Origin: CAVQNQ01 sp963714205
Lineage (GTDB): Bacteria; Acidobacteriota; Terriglobia; Bryobacterales; Bryobacteraceae
Reading direction: 5' to 3'
DNA length: 64,000 bases
Assembly: GCA_963714205.1 (NCBI GenBank)
Contig: CAVQNQ010000002.1
Span: 2,046,001 to 2,110,000 of the forward strand
The translations under genes were made by a program, and so were the position numbers. The notes below the pieces were generated by a model. The model saw only the letters and a list, made by a program, of their open reading frames with translations. It had not been told where the DNA came from and did no database searches. Positions 53,476 through 62,529 of this stretch are shown in pieces (the first letter of the stretch is position 1; each line of letters starts with the position of its first letter).

Positions 53476-55290
53476 TTGCCATTCCGCTCCACCATTCCCC
53501 GGACAGCCGTCCTGCTGTTTCTGGCTGCGGTCGGCCCCTGCCCAGGGCAGACCGCGATGTCCGATCAACCCGTCGAAACCATAATCGTTACCGGCACATA
53601 TGAGCCGATTCCCCTGGAGGAATCGGATCGCGCCGTGACGGTCGTGCCGCTAGACGAAGAACGCCGGATCCTGTTCAACGATCCCACCAGCCTCTTGCGT
53701 CTCGATCCATCCGTGGATCTCGAGGCGCGTGGGCCGAATGATATCCAGACCGACATATCTATTCGCGGCGGCACCTTCGGCCAGACGCTGGTGCTCTGGA
53801 ATGGACTCCGTTTGAACGACGTGCAAACCGGGCACTTCAATCTCGATACGCCGGTGCCCCTGGAATCGATCGAGCGAGTCGAGATCCTGAAGGGCGCCGG
53901 GTCCACGCTGTACGGCTCCGACGCGGTCGGCGGGGTGGTCAATTTCGTCTCGCTGCCGCCCGAAATCGACGAAGTGCGCCTGCGGCTCTCCGTCGGCAAC
54001 TTCGGTGTCAACGAACAACATCTCGAGATTTCGCTGCTGCGCTGGGGCTGGAGCGAGGAGATCGCCGCAGACCGGGATTTCTCGTCGGGATTCCGGCCCG
54101 ATCGCGACTACCGCAATCTCTCGATCGCCTCGGTGAGCCACCATGTCGGCAGACTCGGTGTGACGGACATCATTCTGGCCATCAGCGACCGGCCCTATGG
54201 CGCGGATCAATTCTACGGCGATTACCCCTCCTGGGAACGCACCAAATCCTGGTTCGCGGGGATTCACCAAGACCTCGGCGAATCCACCGAGGTGGACTTC
54301 AGCTACCGCCGGCACACCGACCTGTTCGTGCTGTACCGCGACGATCCGCAACTGTTCACCAACCGGAGCGTGCTCGACACCTGGCAGGGCGCGCTGCGCC
54401 GACTTCGCCGCCTCGCGAAAAACACGACGCTGCACTACGGCGCCGATGGCTCTTACGATTCCATCCACAGCTCAAACCTGGGGATTCACGCGCGGGGACG
54501 CGTGGCGGCTTACGGATCGCTCGATTTCCGCGCCCTTCGGCGTTTCTCGCTCAACGTGGGGGCGCGGGAAGAGGTCTACCGCGGGTTGCTCCATCAGTTC
54601 AGCCCGTCGGTGACGGGCGGCGTGTGGCTCTCGCCCAAGCTGCGGCTCAGGGCGGGCAGCAGCCACGCGTTCCGCCTGCCGTCGTTCACGGACCTTTATT
54701 ACCAGGACCCCGCCAATGTGGGATCTCCCAATCTTAAGCCGGAACAAGCCTGGAGCTACGAAACGGCGGCGGAGTGGCGCCCGTCCGCCAGCGTTCTGGC
54801 CGAGACCGCCGTGTTTCAACGGCGCGAGAGCAACGATATCGATTATTTCCGCGCATCCCCCGACGATATATGGCGGGCGGCCAACCTTCAGAGCCTGCGC
54901 GCCACGGGAGTCGAAACCAGCCTGCGCGTGCGCCTGCAAAAGGCCGGCGATCTCACCGTCAGCTACACGGCCCTGCGCTTGCGGACCGATTCACCGGCGG
55001 GATTGTTCTCCAAGTACACGTCGAATTACCCGATGCACGACGGAGTGGTGAGCTATCAGGTCCTGTTCGGCCGGGCGGTCATGCTGCGCACGCGCTTCGG
55101 TGCTATCCAGCGATCGGGCGAAGATCCTTATGGGCTCTGGGATTTCGGCGTGGCGCGGCCGCAAGGGCGGGTCCGGCCTTATGTCCAGTTCGCCAATCTG
55201 ACCAACACCTCCTACCAGGAAATCCCCGGCGTGGTGATGCCGGGACGCTCCGTGATCGGCGGAGTCGAATTGCAAGCCCGGCTCAAATGA
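53476..55290 (+). CDS. TonB-dependent receptor, BtuB-like
   Basis: A 604-residue outer-membrane receptor. TTG start at 53476, directly after the previous stop; signal peptide (TAVLLFLAAVGPCPGQ). A TonB-box-like VETIIVTGTYEP is followed by the plug domain (IQTDISIRGGTFGQTLVLWNG, and VEILKGAGSTLYGSDAVGGVVNF). Barrel strands fill the rest, with SHAFRLPSFTDLYYQDPANVGSPNLKPE broken as SHAFRLPSFTDLYY and GNPNLKPE-like NLKPEQ. Short TBDTs like this import cobalamin or metal chelates. No riboswitch fits in the 1-bp gap before it. Confidence 0.92.
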   Translation: MPFRSTIPRTAVLLFLAAVGPCPGQTAMSDQPVETIIVTGTYEPIPLEESDRAVTVVPLDEERRILFNDPTSLLRLDPSVDLEARGPNDIQTDISIRGGTFGQTLVLWNGLRLNDVQTGHFNLDTPVPLESIERVEILKGAGSTLYGSDAVGGVVNFVSLPPEIDEVRLRLSVGNFGVNEQHLEISLLRWGWSEEIAADRDFSSGFRPDRDYRNLSIASVSHHVGRLGVTDIILAISDRPYGADQFYGDYPSWERTKSWFAGIHQDLGESTEVDFSYRRHTDLFVLYRDDPQLFTNRSVLDTWQGALRRLRRLAKNTTLHYGADGSYDSIHSSNLGIHARGRVAAYGSLDFRALRRFSLNVGAREEVYRGLLHQFSPSVTGGVWLSPKLRLRAGSSHAFRLPSFTDLYYQDPANVGSPNLKPEQAWSYETAAEWRPSASVLAETAVFQRRESNDIDYFRASPDDIWRAANLQSLRATGVETSLRVRLQKAGDLTVSYTALRLRTDSPAGLFSKYTSNYPMHDGVVSYQVLFGRAVMLRTRFGAIQRSGEDPYGLWDFGVARPQGRVRPYVQFANLTNTSYQEIPGVVMPGRSVIGGVELQARLK

Positions 55291-56155
55291 CCGGGGCGGT
55301 GCGCGCGTGCGCCGCGGTATAGCGCGTCACGAAGGCTTCGAACTCCGTTTCCAGGGCCTCCCGCACGCTATCCGACCGTCCCACCTTGCGGGCCTCGATT
55401 TCCCGCACCGGCAAAAGGTTGCGGGTCGTGGACGTGATGAACACTTCGTCCGCCGTTTCCAAGTCGGCGCGCGTCAGGGCCTTCTCGGAAACGGTGATTC
55501 CGGGAACGCGGATTTCGCCCAGCACGATCTCGCGGGTGATGCCCGGCAGGCATCCGGAGCTGAGCGGCGGGGTCCATACCTGGCCGCCATTGGCCGCGAA
55601 GATATTCGCCGAGGTGCACTCGGCCACTTCGCCGCGCTCGTTCAGCAGAATGACTTCGTCGTAGCCCTGCCGCTGGGCCGATTCCAGCCAGGTGAGGTTC
55701 ATGGCCCACGAGAGGATCTTGGCGCCCGTGAAGACGCAAGCGGCGTGCCGGGCGTTTTCCACGTAAGCCAGCCGGACGCCGTCGCCCCAGTCCTTCGAAT
55801 CCGCGGTGAGCGCGATCAGGTCGCTTTGGTGCCCGTTGGACGGCCCCGCCCACATTCCGCCGCCATTGCGTACAATGGCCACCCGCAGGGTGGAGTCGAA
55901 AGCCTGGTTGGCATCCACCAACTCGATCAGCCGGGCGCGCACGCGCCCGGGATCCTGGGGAACCGCAACGTGAAGAAGGGCGGCGTCCCGGACGATCCGT
56001 GCCCAGTGCCGCTCGAACGCAAACGGCACACCGCCGGCCACCCGCAACGTGCTGAACACGCCCCAGCCGGAGAGCAGGCCCACCTGCCCGCAGGAGAGTA
56101 CCGCATCGGAGGCGGTATGAATGCGGTCATTGTGAAGAACGAAGCGGTGTAGCAC
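55283..56155 (-). CDS. class IV PLP-dependent aminotransferase
   Basis: A 290-residue fold-type IV enzyme (branched-chain amino acid or D-amino acid aminotransferase, or aminodeoxychorismate lyase). GVFSTLRVAGG near the N-terminus, Lys in TGAKILSWAMNL as the PLP-binding residue, and EVAECTSANIFA, PPLSSGCLPGITRE are typical. The last motif, with LPGITR, is shared by BCAT/DAAT/PabC. The ambiguous substrate cannot be decided by eye. Convergent with the TonB receptor (8-bp overlap). Confidence 0.88.
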   Translation of the reverse strand: MLHRFVLHNDRIHTASDAVLSCGQVGLLSGWGVFSTLRVAGGVPFAFERHWARIVRDAALLHVAVPQDPGRVRARLIELVDANQAFDSTLRVAIVRNGGGMWAGPSNGHQSDLIALTADSKDWGDGVRLAYVENARHAACVFTGAKILSWAMNLTWLESAQRQGYDEVILLNERGEVAECTSANIFAANGGQVWTPPLSSGCLPGITREIVLGEIRVPGITVSEKALTRADLETADEVFITSTTRNLLPVREIEARKVGRSDSVREALETEFEAFVTRYTAAHARTAPVI

Positions 56156-56192
56156 AGCGCCATTTTATCGTGCCTCACCACGCGCCGCGGCT

Positions 56193-57008
56193 TCACCGCC
56201 AGTTGGGGAACGGGCGGGAGCGCGCCTCGCGACACGCCTCGAGGAGCGCGCGCACGCGTTTGCGGCGCTCGAAGAGGCGTTCGAGCAGGCGTTCGAGATC
56301 TTCCTCGTCGCCCTCCAGCCACTCGGCGGGGATACGTTTCCAGGCCCGGTCGATCGCCTCTTCGGGGAAATTCTCCACCAGCAGGAGCCAGGGTTCGAAA
56401 TCGGCCAGCGAGCGCACGGATTCATAGACCACGCGGCGCGGGTAGAGGCCCTGCACGGCCGATTCCGGGAAGTCCCAATCCGGCCCGTTGAAGGCAAAGC
56501 CGTGATCGATCATCCGGACCACGAAGGCGCGTGTTTCAGCACCGCCGTCGCGAACGCGCGCACGGTAGAAGACGCCCTGGCGGCCATCGGCATTAGCTAC
56601 CCACTTGTCGAACACCAGGATGGCCCGGAAATCGTCCAGGTTGGCGACCTTGGCGAGCAGGGCATCAGGCAGGAAATCGTACACCGCCGTGCGTGCGGGG
56701 TCGCCCGGGTAACGCGATCCGAAGTGCCAGCCTGCCTCCACCGGCACGGTTCGCATCCCCAGCGTGATGGAGATCTCCGGCGAGGCGGCCGTCAATTCGG
56801 GAGGGATGCGGATCAGCGCGGTCTCGGGGATCGCGATCTTGAGGTAGCCGAGCAGCGCCGAGGCGAGCGCCTCGTTCACCAGGATGCGCCGATGCTGCGG
56901 ATTGTTGCGGAACTTGACGACATACCAGTGGCCGTCATCCGCTTCGAACAGGTGGGACTGGGCGCCGCCTCGCATTCTGCGCACATGCCGGACCGCGTTG
57001 AGGGGCAT
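56193..57008 (-). CDS. HipA-like kinase-fold protein
   Basis: A 271-residue protein of the stand-alone HipA-like kinase group. AQSHLFEADDGHWYVVKF provides the lysine-binding strand, NEALASALLGYL the following helix, DKWVANADGRQGV the catalytic loop (D-x4-N, with Asn-Ala-Asp as in HipA NGDMH-like loops), and MIDHGFAF the metal-binding DxG-like motif. The C-terminus is helical and arginine-rich. Unlike hipBA there is no antitoxin gene, so it is not a canonical toxin pair. Transcribed divergently from a small gene. Confidence 0.75.
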   Translation of the reverse strand: MPLNAVRHVRRMRGGAQSHLFEADDGHWYVVKFRNNPQHRRILVNEALASALLGYLKIAIPETALIRIPPELTAASPEISITLGMRTVPVEAGWHFGSRYPGDPARTAVYDFLPDALLAKVANLDDFRAILVFDKWVANADGRQGVFYRARVRDGGAETRAFVVRMIDHGFAFNGPDWDFPESAVQGLYPRRVVYESVRSLADFEPWLLLVENFPEEAIDRAWKRIPAEWLEGDEEDLERLLERLFERRKRVRALLEACREARSRPFPNWR

Positions 57009-57062
57009 CGCAAGGAAAATGCAGTAACCTAGAGTTGTACCACACGGAGGAGCCGATCACCG

Positions 57063-57311
57063 ATGGCCGAACCTGGACTGACCCCCGACACCGCCGAACC
57101 CGTGCCGCCGCCCGCGCCTGGAGGGCGCAGCAAGGATGAGATCGCTCTCGAGCTCACCAAGTTCATCGCCGTGACCACGGGCTACGGGAGGGCATCGCAA
57201 TCTTCCGCCGGGTTTTCGGGGAAGCCCGCCGCGCGCGCGCCCGAGGAGTACGCAGACGCGCTGCTCGATCTGTTCGAGCGCTGCCGGCGGGTCGTAAATA
57301 AGGACGCGTGA
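57063..57311 (+). CDS. small hypothetical protein
   Basis: An 82-residue protein, ATG at 57063 with a good GGAGGAG ribosome site 10 bp before it. A Pro/Ala-rich N-terminus precedes a helical part (SKDEIALELTKFIAVTTGYG and PEEYADALLDLFERCRRVV). No signal, membrane span or cysteines. I do not recognise it; codon use and the ribosome site support it as real. Confidence 0.6.
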   Translation: MAEPGLTPDTAEPVPPPAPGGRSKDEIALELTKFIAVTTGYGRASQSSAGFSGKPAARAPEEYADALLDLFERCRRVVNKDA

Positions 57312-57393
57312 CGCTCGGGCGGCGCCGTCTGGATGAAGACACGTCTCACTCGCGAGGTGTGACAGGTCTTCGACTGCGATCCAGGCTCTCCGG

Positions 57394-57869
57394 CTAGCGC
57401 TTCTTTCCGCCCTTTTTGACGGGCGCTTTCTGGGCCGCCTTCGCCGCCTTCTTAGCCGGAGCCGTCTTGGCAACGGCTTTCTTGGCGGCCTTCTTCACGG
57501 CTTTGCGGGCCGGGGCTTTCTTGGCCTTGGCGGCGGCCTTCTTCACCGGGGCTGCGGGGACTGCCTTGGCGGCGGCCTTTTTCACCGGGGCTTTCTGGGC
57601 TGGCGCTTTCTTGACTGCGGCAGCCTTCTTAACCGGCTTCTTCGGTGGGGCGGCCGGTTCCGGGGCGGGGGTCTGGTGGCCGCCGCGGGTTGAGCTACCG
57701 GGGGCGGCGCAAGAGGGGTCACGGCCTCTTCGTCTTCCTCGTCCTCTTCTTCGTCTTCCTCGAATTCGTCGAGTTTCGAGGTCAGCTCCGAATGCTCCTC
57801 GTCTTCGTAATCGTGGAAGTCTTCCAACTCCTCTTCGTCTTTGAGAGCGAGTTCCCTGGTTTCAAACAT
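57394..57869 (-). pseudogene. acidic N-terminal / Lys-Ala-rich C-terminal protein, apparent frameshift near 57674
   Basis: Two adjoining minus-strand frames form one low-complexity protein. The first (from 57869) gives MFETRELALKDEEELEDF and a run of Glu/Asp (EEDEEEDEEDEE), then Pro/Ala. At the complement of 57667-57680 the reading must shift by one base to continue as TPAPEPAAPPKKPVKKAAA and a histone H1-like tail (KKAAAKAKKAPARKAVKKAA) ending GGKKR. The 476-bp span is 158 codons plus two, in line with one missing base. The unshifted first frame ends as Arg/Pro-rich nonsense at 57582. Intact, it would be a DNA- or RNA-binding protein with an acidic head; function unknown. Confidence 0.65.
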
Positions 57870-57957
57870 GAATCAAGCCTCCTGTAGTCAGGCACGAACA
57901 ACCCTAGAATACCCCTTTTTGAAGGAGAGGGCGAGGAAGCGGGAGAAAAAATGTTCG

Positions 57958-59778
57958 CTACCGAGTGGAGCTATCGGCCACCATCAGCGGGCGCTTGCGG
58001 GCAGCCGTGACAGAAGCCGTCCGGGCGGCGGCGGCGCTCTTGGGAGCGGATTTTGAAGCGGGCCGCGCCTGCGCCCGGCGAGCGGTCGTGGCGCCGGCTT
58101 TCGCGCCGGCCGGGGTCGCGCTCCTGGCCATCGCGGTTCCGGTTCGTGGCGCGCCGGAAGTCTTTGCGGGCGAGGCCACGCGAGCCTGGTGCATAGTCGC
58201 GGCATGGCCGGTTGTGCCGCGCCGCGCGGCCGTTCGCGATGGCGTTCGGGAAACCGGGGCCGCCGCACGCGCCGCCGGAATCATCAACCGGTCGCCTTCC
58301 ACAACTTCGGCGGAAGCCAGTTTGTTCGCGGTCGCGAGCGTACCGGTGGTGGTCTTGTATCGCTGGGCGATATCGGCCAGCGTCTCGCCGCTGCCCACGC
58401 GATGCATGCGCCAGGCATCCCGGTGTTCGGGCGGGACCAATTGCAGAGCCGCCATGAGCTGGTTGCCGCTGCCCTTGGGCACGTGTAACGCATAGTCAGC
58501 CGGCGCGATGCCCTTGAGGACGGACGGATTCAACGCCGCCAATTCGGCCAGGGAGGCGTCGGCGATATCCGCTACCAGCGCCAGGCTGGTGGGCGCGGAA
58601 GTCTGGATGGTATCGTACTCCAGCGCGGGTTCGAGCGGCACGCCTTCCAGGCCATACTCGGCGGCGTTCTTCTCCATGATCGTCATGGCCAGGATGATGG
58701 GCACGTAGTTGGTGGTCTCGCGCGGCAGCACGCCGCGGTTGCGCAGCTCCCAGAAATCCGCGTAGCCGGTGCGCTCCACGGCCTTCTCGATGGCCGTCGG
58801 ACCGCAGTTGTAAGCGGCAATCGCCAGAAACCAATCCCCGAACTCGCTGTAGAGATCGTGCAAATGATGGGCGGCCGCGCGGGTGGCCTTTTCGGGGTCC
58901 ATGCGATCGTCGATAGAGGGCGTGCGCGTCAGGCCGTACTGCTGGCCGCGCCAGGCCAGGAACTGCCACATTCCGCCGGCAGCCATACGCGAGACCGCGC
59001 GCGGGATAAAGCCGGATTCCGCCTGCGCCAGGTGAATCAATTCCTGCGGCAGGCCCTCTTCGTCCAGAATCCGCAGGATCATGGGCCGGTACCGGCCGGA
59101 GCGCTGGTAGGCCGCCACCAGGGTCTTGTGCCCCCGATTCGAGAAGTAGTTGATATAGCCGAGGACGGCATCGTTGACCGCCAGCGGCAGTTGCGACACG
59201 GTAGCCGCTACCTGGGCGCCCACCCGGTTCTTCAACTTGGGATCCACCGGAAACGTCATTTCCAGGATGTCTTCGAGAGGGGCCTTCTCGAACTTGCCCT
59301 CTTCGACGGTTACCGAGGCTCCCATGCCCGCCAGGTCGAGCCGGTGAATCGTCTCCACCATCTCGTCCAGGACTTTCCCGTACTCCGGGCGGCCGTCGGG
59401 ATTCTGGCTGGAAGCTTCCAGGACCATGTCAATGGCTGCATCGAACTCGACGCGAGCGTTGGCGATATCGCCGGTCTGGTAATACCTCTTGCCGCGTTGC
59501 AACCGCAGGCCGGCGCGCCGCACGAGGTCATCGGCGTTCGAGCGGCGCTCCGGCACTGGCGGGCTTGCTACTAGGAATGGCGGGACATCCCTCAGATACA
59601 AATTGGGCTCAACGTTTGGAGGAGGATCAATCTCGAGGGGACCCGCGTTTCCGGCGGGAGCCGGCGGCAAAAAAGACATCTGGAACTTGGTGTGCCCTGT
59701 AGGAGCGCAGCCGGAAAGAAGGAGGCTGAGGGCAGCGAAGTTTAAAAAAGATAGGAAAGTCCGCTTCCAAACGTCCAT
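57958..59778 (-). CDS. mltD: membrane-bound lytic murein transglycosylase D-like lipoprotein with LysM
   Basis: A 606-residue peptidoglycan-cleaving lipoprotein. I start at ATG 59778 (MDVWKRTFLSFLNF) because the lipobox LLLSGC follows; the frame is open to 59808. The SLT domain has catalytic Glu254 in LAQAESGFIPRAVS, then GGMWQFLAWRGQQYGL and AIAAYNCGP. A LysM repeat near 490 (HRVGSGETLADIAQRYKTT) binds the wall. The last 100 residues are Ala/Thr/Arg/Lys-rich and basic (ARRAQARPASKSAPKSA), uncommon in MltD and perhaps wall- or DNA-contacting. Acts in the periplasm in wall turnover. Confidence 0.92.
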   Translation of the reverse strand: MDVWKRTFLSFLNFAALSLLLSGCAPTGHTKFQMSFLPPAPAGNAGPLEIDPPPNVEPNLYLRDVPPFLVASPPVPERRSNADDLVRRAGLRLQRGKRYYQTGDIANARVEFDAAIDMVLEASSQNPDGRPEYGKVLDEMVETIHRLDLAGMGASVTVEEGKFEKAPLEDILEMTFPVDPKLKNRVGAQVAATVSQLPLAVNDAVLGYINYFSNRGHKTLVAAYQRSGRYRPMILRILDEEGLPQELIHLAQAESGFIPRAVSRMAAGGMWQFLAWRGQQYGLTRTPSIDDRMDPEKATRAAAHHLHDLYSEFGDWFLAIAAYNCGPTAIEKAVERTGYADFWELRNRGVLPRETTNYVPIILAMTIMEKNAAEYGLEGVPLEPALEYDTIQTSAPTSLALVADIADASLAELAALNPSVLKGIAPADYALHVPKGSGNQLMAALQLVPPEHRDAWRMHRVGSGETLADIAQRYKTTTGTLATANKLASAEVVEGDRLMIPAARAAAPVSRTPSRTAARRGTTGHAATMHQARVASPAKTSGAPRTGTAMARSATPAGAKAGATTARRAQARPASKSAPKSAAAARTASVTAARKRPLMVADSSTR

Positions 59779-59892
59779 CAAAGCCTCGGACTGAAGAAAA
59801 TAAAGCACTTAAACCGGGTAGGCCGGTTTCCGCGCTCTTAAAGACTACAACAGGTGATCTTTGTTACGCAACTGTACCAAAGGGCTATTTGT

Positions 59893-59920
59893 GTGTCCGC
59901 GCCGTAGCAGGTGCGGACAC
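59893..59920. other. hairpin downstream of EF-G2 gene
   Basis: GTGTCCGC (59893-59900) and GCGGACAC (59913-59920) can form an 8-bp stem with a 12-base loop about 11 bp after the EF-G2 stop. No T-run follows on the minus strand, so it is at best a weak or factor-assisted terminator. Confidence 0.35.
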
Positions 59921-59930
59921 GGGTGTGTCG

Positions 59931-62027
59931 CTATTCCTCTTCTTCCTCTTCGCCGGTCTTGGCCGCCTTGGCCGCCGCGATGATCTTCTCCGCCTGTAGC
60001 TGCGGCACGAAGTCGTAGTGGTCGAACTCCATGGTGAAGGAGGCCCGGCCCTGCGTCATGGCGGTCAGATCGCTTTGATAATTCAGCATTTCGGCCATGG
60101 GCACCTGGGCCCGGATGAACTGGGTGCTGCCCTTGGTTTCCATGCCGGAGATGCGGCCGCGCCGCCCGTTCAGGTCGCCCATCAGGTCGCCGGCATACTC
60201 CACCGGCGCCTGGATCTCGACGTTCATGACGGGTTCGAGCAAGGCCGGCCTGGCCTCCTGCATGGCCGCCTTGAAAGCCTTCCGCGCCGCCAGCTTGAAC
60301 GCCAGTTCCGATGAATCCACGTCGTGGTAGGAACCGTCGTAGACGATCACCTTGAAATCCACCATGGGATAGCCGGCCAGGAACCCCTTTTCGGCGGCTT
60401 CGATAATGCCTTTTTCCACCGCCGGAATGAAATTCTTGGGGATGGACCCGCCGAAGATCTCATTGGCGAACTCGAACTTGGCGCCCCGCGGCAGAGGCTC
60501 CATCTTGATCCAGCAATCGCCGAACTGCCCGTGGCCGCCGGTCTGCTTCTTGTGGCGCCCCTGCACATCGGCCGTGCCGCGAATGGTCTCCCGGTAGGGG
60601 ATCTTGGGAGCCTTCAGGGTCACATCCACGCCATAGCGCCTCTTCAGGCGGCTGACCACGACCTCCACGTGCTGCTGCCCCGACCCGGCCAGCAGAAACT
60701 CGCGCGTCTGCGGGTCGCGGTAGAAACGCAAGGACTGGTCTTCCTCCAGGATGCGGTGGACGGCGTTGCCCATGCGGTCCTCGTCGTTTCGCGAACTGGC
60801 CTGGATCGCGAAAGCGATGGAAGGCTCGGGCAGCTTCACCGGCGGATACTCGATGTTCAAGCCCTTTTCCGCCAGGGTGTCGCCGGTCAGCGTTTCCTTC
60901 AGCTTGGCCACCGCGCCGATGTCGCCCGCGTGAAGATCGGTCACCGGTTGAATGGTCTTCCCCATGGGGCTGCCGATGTGCGACAGCCGCTCCGCTGCGC
61001 CGCGCTCGACGTTCGTCAGGTTGGCGTCGTTCTTGACTACTCCGGTATTTACCTTGAAGAAGGTGATGCGGCCCGCGAACGGGTCCGCGGAGGTTTTGAA
61101 CACGAACACGGAAGCCTGGTCGTTGGCGGCGATCTTGCGGGTGGCTTCCTTGCCGTCCACAGTGACCGTAAGCGGTTCGCGATCCGCCGGGGAAGGCAGG
61201 TTCTCGACGATGAAATTCAGAATCAGATCGCTGCCCACGTTGTGCAGGGCGGAGGCGCACATCACCGGAAAAATGCGCATCTCGCGCGTGCCCCCCTGGA
61301 GGCCTTCCACGATCTGCTCGGCCGAGAGCGTGCCCTTGTCGAAGAACTCTTCCATGAGGGCATCGTTGCCTTCGGCGACCATCTCCACCAGCGCCTCGTG
61401 GGCCTTTTGAGCGGCATCCGCCAGGCCGGCGGGGATCTCGCCTTCCTTGCCCTTGCCGTCGCCATCCGCGGTGTAGGTGTAAGCCTTCATGCGGATCAGG
61501 TCCACCACGCCGTTGAAATCGCGCTCGGCTCCGATGGGGATCTGGATGGGGACGGCGGAGCGGCCAAAGGTCTCCTGCACGCTAGCGAGGGCGCGCTCGA
61601 AATCGGCACGCTCGCGATCCAGCTTATTTACGATGACCGCGCGGGGCAGTTTGAAATCGTGGGCGAACTGCCACACCTTCTCGGTCTGCACTTCCACGCC
61701 GGCCACGCCGTCCACCACCACCAGGGCGGCATCGGCCGCCACCAGCGAAGCCCGCGTGTCGTTGATGAAGATGTTGTAGCCGGGGGTATCGAGGATATTG
61801 ATCTTGGTTTTTTTCCACTCCGCCACGGCGATGGCTGTAGAGATCGTGATTTTGCGCTGGATTTCCTCCTCGTCAAAATCGGTGATCGTATTGCCTTCAT
61901 CCACGCGCAGCAGGCGATTGCTCGCCCCGGCGGTGAACAGCAAACCGGCGGTGAGCGTCGTCTTGCCGGAATCGCCGTGGCCCACCACACCGACGTTCCG
62001 GATGTCCTTCGTTTCGTATACTTTCAC
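59931..62027 (-). CDS. elongation factor G-like protein (EF-G2 type)
   Basis: A 698-residue translational GTPase. G1 is GVVGHGDSGKTTLTAGLL, unlike the GHIDAGKTTTTERIL of canonical EF-G and as in the EF-G2 paralogue family. G3 DTPGY and G4 NKLD are intact, and domain IV carries GGHGQFGDCWI and VDSSELAFKLAARKAF. It ends in a stretch of seven Glu after TG. EF-G2 can hydrolyse GTP on the ribosome but its cellular role is unclear; the main fusA is presumably elsewhere. Stands between the cold-shock gene and mltD. Confidence 0.9.
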   Translation of the reverse strand: MKVYETKDIRNVGVVGHGDSGKTTLTAGLLFTAGASNRLLRVDEGNTITDFDEEEIQRKITISTAIAVAEWKKTKINILDTPGYNIFINDTRASLVAADAALVVVDGVAGVEVQTEKVWQFAHDFKLPRAVIVNKLDRERADFERALASVQETFGRSAVPIQIPIGAERDFNGVVDLIRMKAYTYTADGDGKGKEGEIPAGLADAAQKAHEALVEMVAEGNDALMEEFFDKGTLSAEQIVEGLQGGTREMRIFPVMCASALHNVGSDLILNFIVENLPSPADREPLTVTVDGKEATRKIAANDQASVFVFKTSADPFAGRITFFKVNTGVVKNDANLTNVERGAAERLSHIGSPMGKTIQPVTDLHAGDIGAVAKLKETLTGDTLAEKGLNIEYPPVKLPEPSIAFAIQASSRNDEDRMGNAVHRILEEDQSLRFYRDPQTREFLLAGSGQQHVEVVVSRLKRRYGVDVTLKAPKIPYRETIRGTADVQGRHKKQTGGHGQFGDCWIKMEPLPRGAKFEFANEIFGGSIPKNFIPAVEKGIIEAAEKGFLAGYPMVDFKVIVYDGSYHDVDSSELAFKLAARKAFKAAMQEARPALLEPVMNVEIQAPVEYAGDLMGDLNGRRGRISGMETKGSTQFIRAQVPMAEMLNYQSDLTAMTQGRASFTMEFDHYDFVPQLQAEKIIAAAKAAKTGEEEEEE

Positions 62028-62122
62028 GGAGTTGGCTCCAGGTTACAAACGGAATAGTAACACGAGCGCGCTAGACCGGGGCGGGCGGCACCCGCCCAGT
62101 AACCAACAGGCTGGTAACCCCC

Positions 62123-62153
62123 AAAAAAACGAAGGGCCCCGCACGCGGGGCCC
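62123..62153 (-). terminator. rho-independent terminator of the cold-shock gene
   Basis: On the minus strand, GGGCCCCG and CGGGGCCC form an 8-bp GC stem with a 4-base loop (62134-62153), followed within four bases by seven Ts (complement of 62123-62129). It lies 30 bp past the cold-shock stop at 62184 and before the EF-G2 start, so it separates the two. The other strand has GTTTTC after the stem and might terminate weakly. Confidence 0.8.
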
Positions 62154-62183
62154 GTTTTCGACGCAAATCCGATCCGCCCTCTC

Positions 62184-62387
62184 TTAGAGCCTCATCACGT
62201 TCTCGGCCTGCAGGCCTTTAGGCCCCTGCTTGACCTCGAATTCGACCTGCGCGCCTTCATCCAGGGAACGATAGCCGTTAGCCTGGATAGCCGAAAAATG
62301 CACGAACACATCCTCGCCGTTCGGCCTCTGGATGAATCCATAACCCTTTGCGGCATTAAACCACTTAACAGTACCTTTTTCCTTCAC
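62184..62387 (-). CDS. cold-shock protein (CspA family)
   Basis: A 67-residue single cold-shock domain. The start is GTG at 62387 with AGGAG nine bases before it; open frame upstream to 62792 has no protein character. RNP1-like KGYGFIQ and RNP2-like VFVHFSAI are intact, and the family opening GTVKWFNAAKGYGF is present. Binds single-stranded RNA and acts as an RNA chaperone. It ends at a strong terminator. Divergent from thiL. Confidence 0.96.
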   Translation of the reverse strand: MKEKGTVKWFNAAKGYGFIQRPNGEDVFVHFSAIQANGYRSLDEGAQVEFEVKQGPKGLQAENVMRL

Positions 62388-62529
62388 TACGCCTTCTCCT
62401 GATTCATTGTTCGTCGTGCTCTTGAGTCTCCCAGCGAAGAAAGCGGACTTTCGAGGCTTGCAGGAACTTCCGAGGCGCGCCCAAACAACCGTGTCTACTG
62501 CGTAGGGTATTCTCTCAGATGGCACCCTT

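Noticed and set aside
53400..53476. Cobalamin riboswitch before the BtuB-like receptor
   Set aside because: Only one base separates the receptor start from the preceding gene, and no riboswitch core is visible.
62388..62529. Thiamine pyrophosphate riboswitch before thiL
   Set aside because: No CTGAGA/ACCTGA-type core in the 142-bp spacer.
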